This document shows, one piece after another, positions 1-12,291 of a stretch of DNA of 64,000 nucleotides. Source of the DNA: Selaginella moellendorffii (Eukaryota > Streptophyta > Lycopodiopsida > Selaginellales > Selaginellaceae); the NCBI RefSeq assembly GCF_000143415.4, contig NW_003314271.1, forward strand, positions 2,733,729 through 2,797,728, read 5' to 3'. Under the pieces are notes generated by a model. It did not search any database, was not told the origin of the DNA, and was given only the letters and a program-made list of their open reading frames with translations. The first letter of the stretch is position 1, and every line of letters starts with the position of its first letter. The position numbers were made by a program, and so were the translations under genes.

Positions 1-92
1 CGAAGAAAACCTACAATCCAGAGGTGGGAATCTCTCTCTAGGCAATCGGAGCTACTTTCTTATCTCTTCGTTTTGGTTTTTCTTCTTTGCAG

Positions 93-1525
93 AAGGACAA
101 AGCGTTTCTTCTTAGCATGGTGGAGCAAATCGAGCCTCTAGACGTGAGTAGCATTAGCAAAGACGCGTCGGCTGATAGCATGGATGCGATGAAGAGGACC
201 ATCTCTGGAATGCTTGGGCTACTACCGTCGGACCAGTTCAAAGTCACGATTGAAGCTTACAGAGAACCACTCGCAAAGCTCCTTGTGTCTTCGATGATGA
301 CTGGGTAAGGCTTGGCTGTTTTTCTTCTTTGAAGATTCTCTCAGAGTCGTGTGTGATTCTCTTAACTCCTTTTCTTTTGTCTATTTTTTTCGCTCCATAG
401 GTACACCCTCAGGAATGCCGAGTACAGGCTCTGCTTGCAAAGAAGTCTACAGCTCTCCGAGGAAGACCTTGCGAGCACGTCAGTTGCAAGTGACGTGAAA
501 GAAAAAAAGTCACAAGACTTGGAGGACAGCCGTGCCTGTGATGCTTCGGACGAGACCGTTGGAGAGGGGAGTTGCAGTGACTCTTCGGTCTCGGAAGAAG
601 TGGAGGCTTTGAACCTGCCTGGGAATCTGGGTTCCCTATCACGAGAAGCGCAGGATTACGTTAGCCATATACAGGCAAAAATGCTAGCGATGGAGAAGGT
701 AATACTTCGTTTGGTTCTTCTTTTATGTAACTCTAATCTTGCAAATTCAGGAGCTCGAGGATTGCAAACGAGCTAAAACTGCACTGGAGATGGAGAAGCT
801 TGTCGGGGATGAAAAGAACGACCTCCTTGACTACTTGAGATCTCTGGAACCAGACAAGGTCTGTGTTCCAAAAAGACCACATTGTCCCTTACGTTGATTG
901 ACTGTTGTTTTCTTTCATCTTTCAGGTTGCCGAGCTCTCGCACCCGGCCTCTAAAGATGTGGAAGAGGTGATCCAGAAAGTAATCGACGGGCTGCTCAAT
1001 GGCCTGTGCAAGTCGAGACAATCAAAGCCACCGCCGCAGCTCAACGGTGGCGGATCCCCGCCGTCGAGTTCCATTTCAAGCCCGTGGAACAAGAGCAGCA
1101 GCTCGGCCGAGATGTTTGCGAACAACTTACCCCTGAAGTTCCAGTCGACGGCAACAGCAACCCGCGACTACCTCGCCCGACTCCTCTTCTGGTGCGTATC
1201 TCGTGCTTATTAACGTGTGATTTTGCAAGGAGTTTTGTCGAGGCCACCGTGCAGCGTTTGATACGAAACTGTGAATACCCAAGGTAAGGAAGGCATTCCT
1301 TTCAAAGCGAAATGGTGCTGTGTGGTGGCTACTCGGCTCCTGACACTTTCTAACATTGTCTAGTCTAGAGTTTTTTTTCTTACAGTTCTTTGCTTCCATG
1401 GATTCTAACGAGCATAATCGTGTGCTTGCAGGTGTATGCTCATGGGGCATCACATTCGCGGGCTGGAGTACCGGATGGAACTGAGCCACGCGCTCAGTTT
1501 GACAGGAGCTAGCGTGGAGGATTGA
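93..1525 (+). CDS. DUF760 family protein, 3' part (5' end outside window)
   Basis: Five exons are readable: 93-304, 401-698, 751-858, 926-1191 and 1432-1525, all with GT-AG borders and continuous frame, giving 325 residues to a TGA stop. The first visible codon follows a splice acceptor at 91-92, so the start lies upstream of the window. The protein matches plant DUF760 proteins in two blocks: an N-terminal block ending in a 'LLVSSMMTGYTLRNAEYRL' type helix pair and a C-terminal block with 'NDLLDYLRSLEPDKVAEL' and 'LARLLFWCMLMGHHIRGLE'. A Ser/Glu-rich linker separates the blocks. Known members are mostly predicted chloroplast proteins of unknown biochemical role; the transit peptide would be in the missing exon(s). 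The gene converges on the transporter gene that ends at 1947. Family assignment is strong; function is not known. Confidence 0.85.
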
Positions 1526-1946
1526 AAAAAGGAGATCAATCAGTCTGGCAAACCAGCGAAAACAAATCAAAGCGAAGATCAAAGTGAAAGAACTCACGCA
1601 AGAGCTCGAGGAAGAACAAGGCTGTAAATTTAAGCGAAGGTGCTTGTTGTAGATTACAAACAAAAAATAATTTTTGCGTTCCTTCACGTTTGTAAGTCTT
1701 TCGAGCACGGAGATAAAGAACGTACTATCTTGAGCGGTCATTGTTTTCGTTTCTTCCTTTTGAGCCTTTTGGTTGGCTAGTTGTTGGACCAGCAGCCTTA
1801 TCCACGAATTTGTACATACGAGTACGAGTGACGTTTTCCTCGCGTATATATGTATAGAAAACGCAGTCGCTTTTGATCCACTTACGCTTCACTGCACGGC
1901 CAATGGATCAAAGCTTGGAAACTTGGAAAACTCCATAGCCAAAACC

Positions 1947-3574
1947 TTACCTTTCTAGAAGGGGTTTCTGGCTTTCACGCTCCCGCTCGCGTTCACTCAC
2001 AGCCTTCCCCCAAGTTACGAGAAGTAATCCAGCAACAATGAGTAATCCTCCAAGAACACTGGAAGAAAGTTTCTGCTGTTAGCTATCGATATACAAGTAA
2101 GAAGTGAGCTTCTTACCTGCCCAGGAACAAGGGACTTCGTAAGAAAACGCAAGCCAGCGTAGAGGAGGCAAGTGGCTGCAAAGGTATGTAAAGCGCGACG
2201 AGCGACGGGCCAACAACACCGTTGGACCAAGTTAAAAGCACATAGTTGATTGCCGACGCAAAAACTCCCTGGAGTGAAAAACCGAGAAACAATGGAGAAC
2301 TTATGGAAAGGAAGCTCGAGCTAAGTTACCGCGTACAAAACTGCGTAGCCTTCCACTTGGTTGAAAAGCCATTGTGTCGTATCGCCCACTGCCAGCACTC
2401 CAGTAAATGCCATGAGAAGCGTTCCAAAGAGATACGAGTAGGCAGTGACTGTCAATCCGAAAGGATACTTCGCCAAGACGGGCGCCTGGTAAAACAAAGT
2501 TCCATCCAAGTTAATGCCGAAACGAATTACCAGAAACGAATAGCAAAAGCTTACCTGATAAGCAATGTACAAAGCCATGAGGAAGCAATTACCAAGGAGG
2601 CAAAGAATTCCCAGCTGCCAGTTCTCGGCACCGGTTGCGCTTGAAATTCTCTGCAACAACGAAACTCCGACAATAGTTCCACCATGATGTAAATGCTCGG
2701 TACGCCCGAAGAGGAGCGGACCTTTGTACAAGGCCATGAGCAGCGCTCCACAAACGCTGAGAAAGACTCCTCCCACTTTCGCTAAAGTATCATATCCAGT
2801 CCAATTCAAAGTTTCCGTTCTGGAGAAAACATCGCGTTTGCGTCACTACAACCAGAAAATCCAAAAGAGAAATGGTCTACTCAAAGAGATTGTCTTCGAG
2901 TGGAAGAGAAAACCCTGTCGAAGAACTCAAAGCAGAGAAAGTTCTGTCGAAGAACTCAAAGCAGAGAAAACTCTGTGACATTGGCTTCACTTCTCAAAGG
3001 AAAAACCTTGATTTGTCAAAAGCACCGAGAGAAGAGAGATTTCCTTACCCGTTGGCCAAGGCGAGCACAAACGTAAACACTGGAATTGCCGGCTGGACTG
3101 CGGCGGCATACGAGGGAGAGGTGAGATTAAGTCCAAGCAAGAACAGTAGCTGGTTCCCAAAGATCCTGCTCCAACAACCAAACGCCCCTTGTAAAGCTCT
3201 GGATCGAAGATTTCGGGATTCTTACGCTCACCCGGACAGTCCCAGGACAAAGAAATGGAATAAAAGCCGAGAGTTTACGCGAGTCCTGCTCCTCCTGTAG
3301 AAGAAAGAGCGCATTTCAATCGATTTGAAGAACACGGCAGAAGAAATCGCGAAGACATCACTCACCGCTCGTAGAAGAATGCGAGGGGCGCAAGAATGGC
3401 GAGCGCGATGAGGTCGCGAAACACGCAAAACACGACCTGATTGGCGCCAGTGGTGAGCGCAAATTTGGTGAGGACGTGATAGACGCCATAGTCGAGCTGG
3501 ACGATCGCGAGGCAGAGGTGCGCAATCCACAGCCTCCTCTCCATTCTCTTCCCCCTTCTGTTCCCTCTCTCCAA
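1947..3574 (-). CDS. WAT1-related EamA/DMT-type transporter
   Basis: Seven exons on the minus strand (3366-3544, 3232-3294, 3049-3165, 2555-2819, 2330-2485, 2117-2268, 1947-2058) join without a frame break to give 347 residues from the ATG at 3544; an upstream in-frame ATG at 3574 would add 10. The product has about ten hydrophobic segments in two EamA halves. Typical motifs are '[19 protein letters not shown]' near residue 50, '[20 protein letters not shown]' in the first half, and '[19 protein letters not shown]' in the second. These are hallmarks of the plant WAT1/nodulin-21 (UMAMIT) family of membrane exporters of amino acids or auxin-related compounds; substrate cannot be told from sequence. 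It is divergently arranged with the PPR gene at 3735, so about 160-190 bp must serve both promoters. The ending 'SQKPLLER' is a common basic C-terminal tail. Confidence in family is high. Confidence 0.88.
2915..2977. repeat. 29-bp tandem repeat inside an intron of the transporter gene
   Basis: Two near-identical 29-bp copies beginning CTGTCGAAGAACTCAAAGCA start at 2915 and 2944, and a partial third start follows at about 2973. They lie in the intron between the exons 3049-3165 and 2555-2819. At 229 bp this is the longest intron in the gene. No coding role is apparent. Confidence 0.8.
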
Positions 3575-3734
3575 ATTTTTTTGATAAGAACCCTAAACAA
3601 ACACGTGGCTTTAGCGCACCTTTTCCACTTGGACACGAATATCCTATGGTAAACTTTTGCCTTTAACGCATGTTTTCGACGTGCTGACCTAAACGAATGA
3701 TTCTTTTTCTCTTGGGGTAAATGCTCTTCGTTTG
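3575..3734. promoter_or_regulatory. Shared upstream region of divergent genes, with a 4-codon uORF
   Basis: The starts of the WAT1-related gene (-) and the PPR gene (+) are only 160-190 bp apart, so this stretch must act as a bidirectional promoter and 5' leader. At 3721 an ATG opens a four-codon reading frame whose TGA stop (3733-3735) overlaps the PPR start codon at 3735 (TGATG). The overlap is seen directly; any translational control is inference. Confidence 0.5.
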
Positions 3735-6700
3735 ATGCGCCTTGGAATCAGCAAGGGTTTGCTGAGAATCTCGCGCCTTTTCTTCCACTCTTGCGCAGGT
3801 AATCCTCAATCGAAGCGCGATCTCCACTCATGGAGCCGGAATCTCGTCCTCTGGACAAGCGCCATCGCTTCTTGCAACTGCAATGGCGATCCAGGCAAGG
3901 CGCTGGCGATATTTCGGCGAATGCTGCTCCATGGATTGCTGCCGGACAACGTCTCCTTCATCACAGCGCTCAAATCGTGTGTCCGGATCCAGAGTCTCGC
4001 CGCAGGGAAGTTCATCCATCTCCTGGTGATCGAATCGGGGCTCCTGACACAGATCTCCGTGGGGAATGCGCTGGTCAACATGTATGGGAAGTGCGGCAGC
4101 CTGGCTCTCGCGAGAGAGGTCTTCGATGGGATGGATCACAGGGATGTTATATCCTGGAACGCGGTCATCACGGCATATGCCCAGGCTGGTCATTGCAAAG
4201 AGGCCATGGAACTCTTCCAGGCGATGCAAGAAGATGGAAGAATCGAGCCAGACAGCGTCACCTTCGTGGCTGTTGTAAGCGCGTGCTGCGATCCGTCGGC
4301 GCTGGAAGCTGGGGACAAGATTTTTGCGCTGGTTGAGGAGAGAGGCCTGCTCGATTCGGACGTAGTTCTGGGCAACGCTCTCGTCAACATGTATAGCAAA
4401 TGTGGGAGCTTGAAGTCCGCCACCATGGTGTTCGAGAGAATGAAGATCCGAGACGTGGTTTCGTGGAACGCGATCATCTCAGCGCTTGCAAGGCACGATC
4501 GAAAGGATATCGCGATGCAGCGCTTTCGGGAAATGCAGCTAGAGGGGCTCTCTCCGGTTAAAGTCACGATGGTCACGGCGTTGAGCGCTTGCAGCAGCAT
4601 AGCAGCATGCAAGAGGCTAGGCTCTTGGATCGTGGAGCGTGGTTTTGCGGCAGACACCATTGTGGAGAATGCTCTCATCAACGCTTATGGCAAGTGTGGA
4701 GGCTTGAGAAACGCTCGAGAGCTCTTCGACAGCTTCAAGATGAGAGACGTGATTACCTGGAACACTATGATAGCAGCTTACGTGCAGCATGGGCAGCACT
4801 CGCAGGCTCTGCAGCTCTACCAGCAAATGGAGATGGATGACACAGTTCATAGCAACAAGTCTACTCTTGTGATAGCTCTTGGTGCGTGCCTGGCTCCAGA
4901 CGCTCTCGCGCAAGGTAAACTCATCCATTCTCGCTTGCGTGACTTTGGATACGACTTTGATGTCTTTGTTGCAAATGCGCTTGTCAACATGTACAGCAAG
5001 TGTGGGAGCCTTGACGATGCCAAGTCTGTTTTCAACGAGGCGGCTCAAACAGACGCTGTGAGTTGGAACGTCATGACGGCGGCTTACGTCCAGCACAGTC
5101 GCAACGAAGATGCCATTCAACTGTTTAGAAGCATGCTGCTGAAAAGCTCTTTGCCGGACAGGATAACCTTCGCTACTGTCCTCGGAGCGTGTGCCGGTCC
5201 TGCAGCTCTTGCACAGGGTAAGACGATTCATTCCTGTGCTTTTGAGAGTGGACTCGAGTCTGACGATATCGTGGGAAATGCTCTTTTGATCATGTACAGT
5301 AGGTGCCAAAGCGTTCACGACGCGGTCACGATCTTTGAGAAGATGGATCGACCAGCTATAGTCGTGTGGAATACGATGATTGAGACGTACATTCAACACA
5401 AAATGTTCAACGAAGCAAGGATGCTGTTCTTTCAGATGGATGAGCGGGACGTTGCGTCTTGGAACGGTGCAATTGGAGCATGCACTGAAGAACACTGTTA
5501 CGAGGAGGCATTTCAGCTCTTTCACGAAATGCAGCTGCAAGGCTTCGTTGCAAACAAGAGCACCTATCTTACACTACTTAGCTCCTGCGACAGCCAAAGT
5601 CCGAAGTGGCTCTCACGGACGAAACTGGTGCATCATCGAATCCATTCGAGCGGCTTTGAGTCGGAAGAAGCTGTTGGCAGTGCTCTTGTGAAGGCATACA
5701 GCAGGTGCGCCAGCATAGATGAAGCCAGGAGCGTTTTCGATTCTATATTACAGAAGGACGTAGTGCTGTGGACCACGATGATCTCGGTTTATGCTCAAGA
5801 CGGATACAGCGAAGCGGCTCTCGAGCTCTTCCAGCAAATGCAGAAAGAAGAAGCATTACTTCCGGACGGTTTCACGCTCGCCTCGGCCTTGGCGGCTTGC
5901 ACAGGTCCGGAAATGCTGGAAGAAGGCAGAGAGATCCATGCTCTGGTTATCGAGCGCGGCTGTGAGTCGGAACTTGTGGTCGGGAATGCTCTCGTGAGCA
6001 TGTATGCGAACTGCGGAACTCTACAAGATGCTCTGGAGTGCTTCCAGAAGATGGCTCAACGCAACGTCGTGTCCTGGAACGCGATGATCGCAGCCTACGT
6101 CCACCACAACTGCGACAAGGAGGCCTTCCGGATCTTCCATCAGATGCAGCTGGAAGGAGTGCAGCCGAACAGCGTGACTTTCGTCACCTTTCTTAGCGCC
6201 TGCTCGACTCCGGCAGCGTTTGAAGACGGTCTAGTACGTGCTCTGGAAGTCGAGAAGCGAGTGGAGTCCCTTGATGCTCTCATCGGGAACTCGCTTCTTC
6301 ATACCTATGCCAAGCTCGGAAGGCTGGACGAGGCACAGCGAGTGTTCCAGAGAATGGAGAAGCAGCGGGACGATGTGGAGACTTGGAACGCAGTGATCGA
6401 AGGCAGCGTCCGGAATGGCGAGTTTCGAAAGGCTCTGGAGCTGTTCGAGCGCATGCAGCTGCAAGGCACGGCTCCAAACAGCGCCACCTTCAGCACCATC
6501 CTCGCCACCTGCGCAACTCCACGGCTCCTGGACCGAGCCAAGCAGCTCCACAGCATCGTTCGAGAGTCAGGCCTGGAAGCGGACGCGTCAGTCGGAAACG
6601 CCGTCGTTCACATGTTCGCCAAGTGCTGGAGCCTCGACGACGCGCTCGCGGCCTTCCAGAGGATACCTCAGAAGAACTTAGGAAGCTGGAACGGACTCTT

Positions 6701-7541
6701 GGGAGCTTACATTCACGTCGGGCGCCTCGCAGAGGCTCGCAAGCTGTTCGAGGTGATGGAGGAGCGGGACGTGATCACCTGGAACATGATACTTGGAGCC
6801 TACGTCGAGCGAGAGATGGCCAAGGAAGCAGTGAGGCTCTTCCGCCGGATGATCGCCGAGGGGACGAAATCAAACAGCATCACTTGGACGACGATGCTGG
6901 GAGCTTGCGCTGGCGAGGCCTTGCTTGCCGAGGGACGAAGGATCCACGAGCTCATAGGGGAGAGAGGGGCCGACTCGGAGCTCTTCGTCGGGAACGCGCT
7001 GGTGGACATGTTTGGGAAGTGCGCGAGCTTGGGCGGTGCTCGGCAGGCATTCGAGAGGATCCGCGGCAAGGACGCCAGCAGCTGGAACGTCCTGGTGGCG
7101 GCACTGGCGCAAAACGGCGACGCCGAGGAAGCTCTCAAGCAGTTCTTGCAGATGCAGCGAGAAGGGATCAAGCCAACCGACGTGACTTTCATCGTCGTCT
7201 TCTGGGCTTGCAGCCACGCGGGCAGGCTGGAGCAGGCCAAGACCATCTTCGCGTCACTGCGGCACGACTACGGCATAGCTCCGCTGCCCAGCCACTACAG
7301 CGGCATGACGGATCTCCTGGGACGCGCTGGCTTCCTGGACGAGGCGGAGGAGGTGATCAAGAGGATCCCGTTCAGCCAGGACGAGCTCCCCTGGATGACG
7401 CTACTCTCCGCGTGTAAAGTCCACGGCGATGTGGAGCGTGGGAGAAAGGTGGCTGGCCAAGTCTTGCGGTGGAATCCGGGTGATTCGGCAGCGAGGGTGG
7501 CGCTTTCCAATATATTCGCAGGAGCCGACGCAGTTCCATAA
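3735..7541 (+). CDS. Very long PLS-class pentatricopeptide repeat protein without DYW domain
   Basis: A single intronless frame encodes 1268 residues. I start it at the ATG at 3735 (MRLGISKGLL); the preceding codon is TTG. From about residue 35 onward the protein is built almost wholly of PPR motifs in P-L-S order, with repeated signatures such as 'VGNALVNMYGKCGSL', 'RDVISWNAVITAYAQAG' and 'ALELFQQMQ'. By eye there are roughly 30 or more motifs, well above the usual 10-20. The C-terminus has one E1-like motif ('DELPWMTLLSACKVHGDVER') and then stops after 'SNIFAGADAVP'; E2 and DYW domains are missing. The N-terminus is basic with few acidic residues, consistent with an organellar transit peptide. 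PLS-class proteins bind organellar RNA one base per repeat; those without DYW usually recruit a deaminase in trans. The RNA target is unknown. The 3' end converges on the DYW gene ending at 7650. Confidence 0.9.
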   Translation: MRLGISKGLLRISRLFFHSCAGNPQSKRDLHSWSRNLVLWTSAIASCNCNGDPGKALAIFRRMLLHGLLPDNVSFITALKSCVRIQSLAAGKFIHLLVIESGLLTQISVGNALVNMYGKCGSLALAREVFDGMDHRDVISWNAVITAYAQAGHCKEAMELFQAMQEDGRIEPDSVTFVAVVSACCDPSALEAGDKIFALVEERGLLDSDVVLGNALVNMYSKCGSLKSATMVFERMKIRDVVSWNAIISALARHDRKDIAMQRFREMQLEGLSPVKVTMVTALSACSSIAACKRLGSWIVERGFAADTIVENALINAYGKCGGLRNARELFDSFKMRDVITWNTMIAAYVQHGQHSQALQLYQQMEMDDTVHSNKSTLVIALGACLAPDALAQGKLIHSRLRDFGYDFDVFVANALVNMYSKCGSLDDAKSVFNEAAQTDAVSWNVMTAAYVQHSRNEDAIQLFRSMLLKSSLPDRITFATVLGACAGPAALAQGKTIHSCAFESGLESDDIVGNALLIMYSRCQSVHDAVTIFEKMDRPAIVVWNTMIETYIQHKMFNEARMLFFQMDERDVASWNGAIGACTEEHCYEEAFQLFHEMQLQGFVANKSTYLTLLSSCDSQSPKWLSRTKLVHHRIHSSGFESEEAVGSALVKAYSRCASIDEARSVFDSILQKDVVLWTTMISVYAQDGYSEAALELFQQMQKEEALLPDGFTLASALAACTGPEMLEEGREIHALVIERGCESELVVGNALVSMYANCGTLQDALECFQKMAQRNVVSWNAMIAAYVHHNCDKEAFRIFHQMQLEGVQPNSVTFVTFLSACSTPAAFEDGLVRALEVEKRVESLDALIGNSLLHTYAKLGRLDEAQRVFQRMEKQRDDVETWNAVIEGSVRNGEFRKALELFERMQLQGTAPNSATFSTILATCATPRLLDRAKQLHSIVRESGLEADASVGNAVVHMFAKCWSLDDALAAFQRIPQKNLGSWNGLLGAYIHVGRLAEARKLFEVMEERDVITWNMILGAYVEREMAKEAVRLFRRMIAEGTKSNSITWTTMLGACAGEALLAEGRRIHELIGERGADSELFVGNALVDMFGKCASLGGARQAFERIRGKDASSWNVLVAALAQNGDAEEALKQFLQMQREGIKPTDVTFIVVFWACSHAGRLEQAKTIFASLRHDYGIAPLPSHYSGMTDLLGRAGFLDEAEEVIKRIPFSQDELPWMTLLSACKVHGDVERGRKVAGQVLRWNPGDSAARVALSNIFAGADAVP

Positions 7542-7649
7542 CTTGGCCTTGGTGATCGTCGAGTTTCATGTTGGACGTGAAGAGCTGGACGAGATCGATG
7601 GCGGCTGGGCTTGCTCTAGATCACAAGCTCCAGGTCTTCAACAAGCTGA

Positions 7650-10148
7650 TCACCAGTAGTCTCCACAGGAGCAAGTGCCATTCTCAAAGCGGTGGAACCG
7701 GTACGCATCTCTCACCACGATCCTCCTTCCCACACTCCTAGAAATGATCTTGGCCACTGCATGGCAGTCGGAGCACACCCGGAGGTTCTTCACGACGTGA
7801 ATGGGAAGCCCGGCCGGAACTCGCAGCAGTCCAAACGCGATAGCCACTCGTTCGCTGTGGAGAGCCAGCAGATCCTCCTTGTCATCCTCCTGAACACAGT
7901 GTCCGATCTGTCCAGTATCCGGAACGTAGCCGGCCTCCTTCACCACCGCTTGCAACCGCCGTAGCTCCACCTCGATCTCGGCAGCCTCCGAATGCCACGA
8001 GAAGTTCCCAGCAAAGAACTGATGGACCCTGTTCTTCACCTCCACGCAGCTCCAGCCCCTCGGCTTCTTCACGCCCAGCTTCGCCATTCTCTCTCGGACT
8101 TCCGCCACCTCGTCCCACTTCTCCGCGGCGGCGTAAGCGTGAGACATGAGCACGTAGGGAGCGGCATCAAGCGGTATCAGACCCGACGCGAGACGCGCCA
8201 CCCGAGCTCCCCGGGGAGTATCTCCGCTCACCCGGCACGCAGCTAACAGCGTCTTCATCTCCATGTGAGCCGGCTCGAAAGGCATGCTGTGGAGCAACTC
8301 CTCGGCCTCGGCAACTCGTCCACAGCGGGCCAGGAGATCCACCATGCAGCTGTAGTGAGCAGCGCCACCTCTCACTCCAAAGTCGGCCACCATTCCCTGG
8401 AAGCAGCTCAGTCCAGCCTCGAGGACCCCGGCGTGGCTGCAAGCGTGGAGCACGCTGAGGAAGACGATGTCATCGGCCTGGACGCCCTCGAGATGCATTC
8501 TCCACGAGAGATCGATCGCGTGGACGTCGCCGTGCTGAGCAAAGGCCGCTATGAGAGCCGTCCAGGCCACCAAGTTCCAGTGGTTCATCTTCTCAAAGAC
8601 TCTCAGCGCGTCCTCGAGCTGGCCGTATCGTCCATACATGTTGACAAGAGCAGTCGCGAGCACCATCTTCTTCTCCAGTCCCTTGGCCTCGAGGCGCCTG
8701 TGGAGAGCTCGTCCCTCGGCGAGAGCGTCGCCGGCTATGGAGCACGCGTCCAGGAGGCTCGTGAAAGTGTACTCGTCCGGCTTCAGTCCCTCGAGATCCA
8801 TCTTCTTGTACAGCGAGAGTGCCTGCCTGCCGTCTCCATTCAAGCTGTAAGCCGCGATCATCGTGCTCCAGGTGATCAAGTTCCGGCAGTCACCGCAGTG
8901 CTCAAACACTCTCCTCGCTTCGTCCAGGCCACCGCACTTCCCATACATGTGGAGCAGCGAGTTCCTCACGATCGAGGAGTCGAGACCGGCGTCGAGAATG
9001 AGCTCATGGAGTTTCTTCCCGGCAGCGAGCGAGTTTAAGTTGGAGCAGGCCTCGAGGGCTGCGACGAGAGTGACCTCGTCGGGAGTATGCCCCTCCAAGT
9101 CCATCACCCGGAACAGTCTCAGAGCCTGTTCGTCCAGTCCTTGCTGCGAGCACACCGTGATCATTGCGTTCCAGACCACCAGATCTCTGCGCTCCATCTT
9201 CTCAAAAACTCTTGACGCCAGCTCCGGCCTCCCGCACTTCCCATACATGTCGATCAGCGCGGTCCCGACGCTCAAGTAGCTCCTGCCAAACTCGGAGCTC
9301 TCCACGAGCTCGTGGATGGCCGTGCCATGCTTGACATCTCGGGCGGCGGCACAGGCACCGAGTATACTCACGAAAGTCACTTCGTTCGGCCTCACCCCCT
9401 CTGCCACCATCTTCCGGAAGAAATCCAGTGCGAGGTCCTCACGGCCGTGGAGAGCAAAACCGGAGATCATTGCCGTCCACGAGACAACGCTCTGGTCGCC
9501 AGCCATGTCCTGGAAGAACTTCCTCGCGTCGTCGAGGCTCCCGGCCTTGCAGTACATGTTGAGCAGCGAGTTCCGGACCACGGGATGGAGGTGGAATCCC
9601 ATGGAAGTGATTCGAGCTTCGAGAGCTCTTCCATGATCCAGGGAGCCCAGGCTCGAGCAAGCGCTGACGAGATTGATGAGCACCACCATGTCGAGCCTGA
9701 CGCCTTGATGATCCATCCAGTGGTAGAGCTCGAGAGCTCTCCTGGCGAGGCCGTTGTCGACGCAGGCACCGATGATGATGCTCCAGGAGAAAACATTTGG
9801 AGACTCTATCTTCTCGAAGACGGCCCTGGCATCTTCCATGGCGCCGCATTTGCCATACATTTGGATGAGATGGTTGCCCAGGAAGAGATCCTTGCCCAGG
9901 CCGGTGTCGACGATCTCGGCGTGGATTCTCCGGCCGTCGGGCAGTGATCTGGAGCGGCCGCATTGCTGGAGCAGCGATGCGAATGCCGCGACGCGCGACG
10001 GCGGGAATGTCGACGAATTTCTTGCTGCCGGAGCTCCTGAGTCGCTACTTACAGCCTCAGGAGGAGGAAGAAGCACCAGATTGCGGCATTGTCCGTCACA
10101 CAATGGGGAGCTCCCGAATCGCCGCTGGCGACGGGCATTGAAAATCAT
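7650..10148 (-). CDS. PLS-class PPR protein with E and DYW cytidine deaminase domains
   Basis: An intronless frame encodes 832 residues from the ATG at 10148. An N-terminal stretch of about 50 residues could be a transit peptide. Residues ~50-600 are tandem P, L and S motifs ('LFLGNHLIQMYGKCGAMEDA', 'NVFSWSIIIGACVDNG'). An E region follows, then a PG-box ('KPRGWSCVEVKNRVHQF') and a complete DYW domain. This carries the deaminase signature HSE, the zinc ligands in 'CSDCH', and ends exactly in CSCGDYW. This is the architecture of plant organellar C-to-U RNA editing factors: the PPR tract selects the site and DYW supplies the deaminase. All catalytic residues look intact. The start is 37 bp downstream of the alcohol dehydrogenase stop codon on the same strand, so its promoter must overlap that gene's 3' end. 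Confidence 0.93.
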   Translation of the reverse strand: MIFNARRQRRFGSSPLCDGQCRNLVLLPPPEAVSSDSGAPAARNSSTFPPSRVAAFASLLQQCGRSRSLPDGRRIHAEIVDTGLGKDLFLGNHLIQMYGKCGAMEDARAVFEKIESPNVFSWSIIIGACVDNGLARRALELYHWMDHQGVRLDMVVLINLVSACSSLGSLDHGRALEARITSMGFHLHPVVRNSLLNMYCKAGSLDDARKFFQDMAGDQSVVSWTAMISGFALHGREDLALDFFRKMVAEGVRPNEVTFVSILGACAAARDVKHGTAIHELVESSEFGRSYLSVGTALIDMYGKCGRPELASRVFEKMERRDLVVWNAMITVCSQQGLDEQALRLFRVMDLEGHTPDEVTLVAALEACSNLNSLAAGKKLHELILDAGLDSSIVRNSLLHMYGKCGGLDEARRVFEHCGDCRNLITWSTMIAAYSLNGDGRQALSLYKKMDLEGLKPDEYTFTSLLDACSIAGDALAEGRALHRRLEAKGLEKKMVLATALVNMYGRYGQLEDALRVFEKMNHWNLVAWTALIAAFAQHGDVHAIDLSWRMHLEGVQADDIVFLSVLHACSHAGVLEAGLSCFQGMVADFGVRGGAAHYSCMVDLLARCGRVAEAEELLHSMPFEPAHMEMKTLLAACRVSGDTPRGARVARLASGLIPLDAAPYVLMSHAYAAAEKWDEVAEVRERMAKLGVKKPRGWSCVEVKNRVHQFFAGNFSWHSEAAEIEVELRRLQAVVKEAGYVPDTGQIGHCVQEDDKEDLLALHSERVAIAFGLLRVPAGLPIHVVKNLRVCSDCHAVAKIISRSVGRRIVVRDAYRFHRFENGTCSCGDYW

Positions 10149-10185
10149 AAGCCCTAAGGTAAGGGGAATACATATAATTTACACA

Positions 10186-12015
<1,830 letters not shown>

Positions 12016-12291
12016 TTTCTCTACACAAAGGAGATCAAGAACCTCACGGGGAATGCGAGCATTATATATCCCTGTTACCGCGCTCGTACGGCAGGAGAAC
12101 AGTGCGTACGACATGGAACTTGGGAACTAGGCGTCCAGCCGCCAAACCATGTCAACTAAAGAAAAAAAAAAACTTCTAGAAAGAACCTGAAATAATTAAT
12201 TACAAGCCCGCTACAGCTTAAACTCCAAATCGATTAAATTACTCTATACAAAAAGCCTGTACACAAATGGAAAGTCAGTGCTAATCTCAAA

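Noticed and set aside
1127-1741. 204-codon minus-strand open frame over the DUF760 3' end
   Set aside because: It covers exons and introns of a well-supported plus-strand gene and shows no family pattern.
6383-7417. 344-codon plus-strand Arg/Gly-rich frame inside the long PPR gene
   Set aside because: Out-of-frame shadow of GC-rich PPR coding sequence.
8265-9947. Long plus-strand frames opposite the DYW PPR gene
   Set aside because: Antisense shadows; the minus strand has the complete PPR, E and DYW structure.
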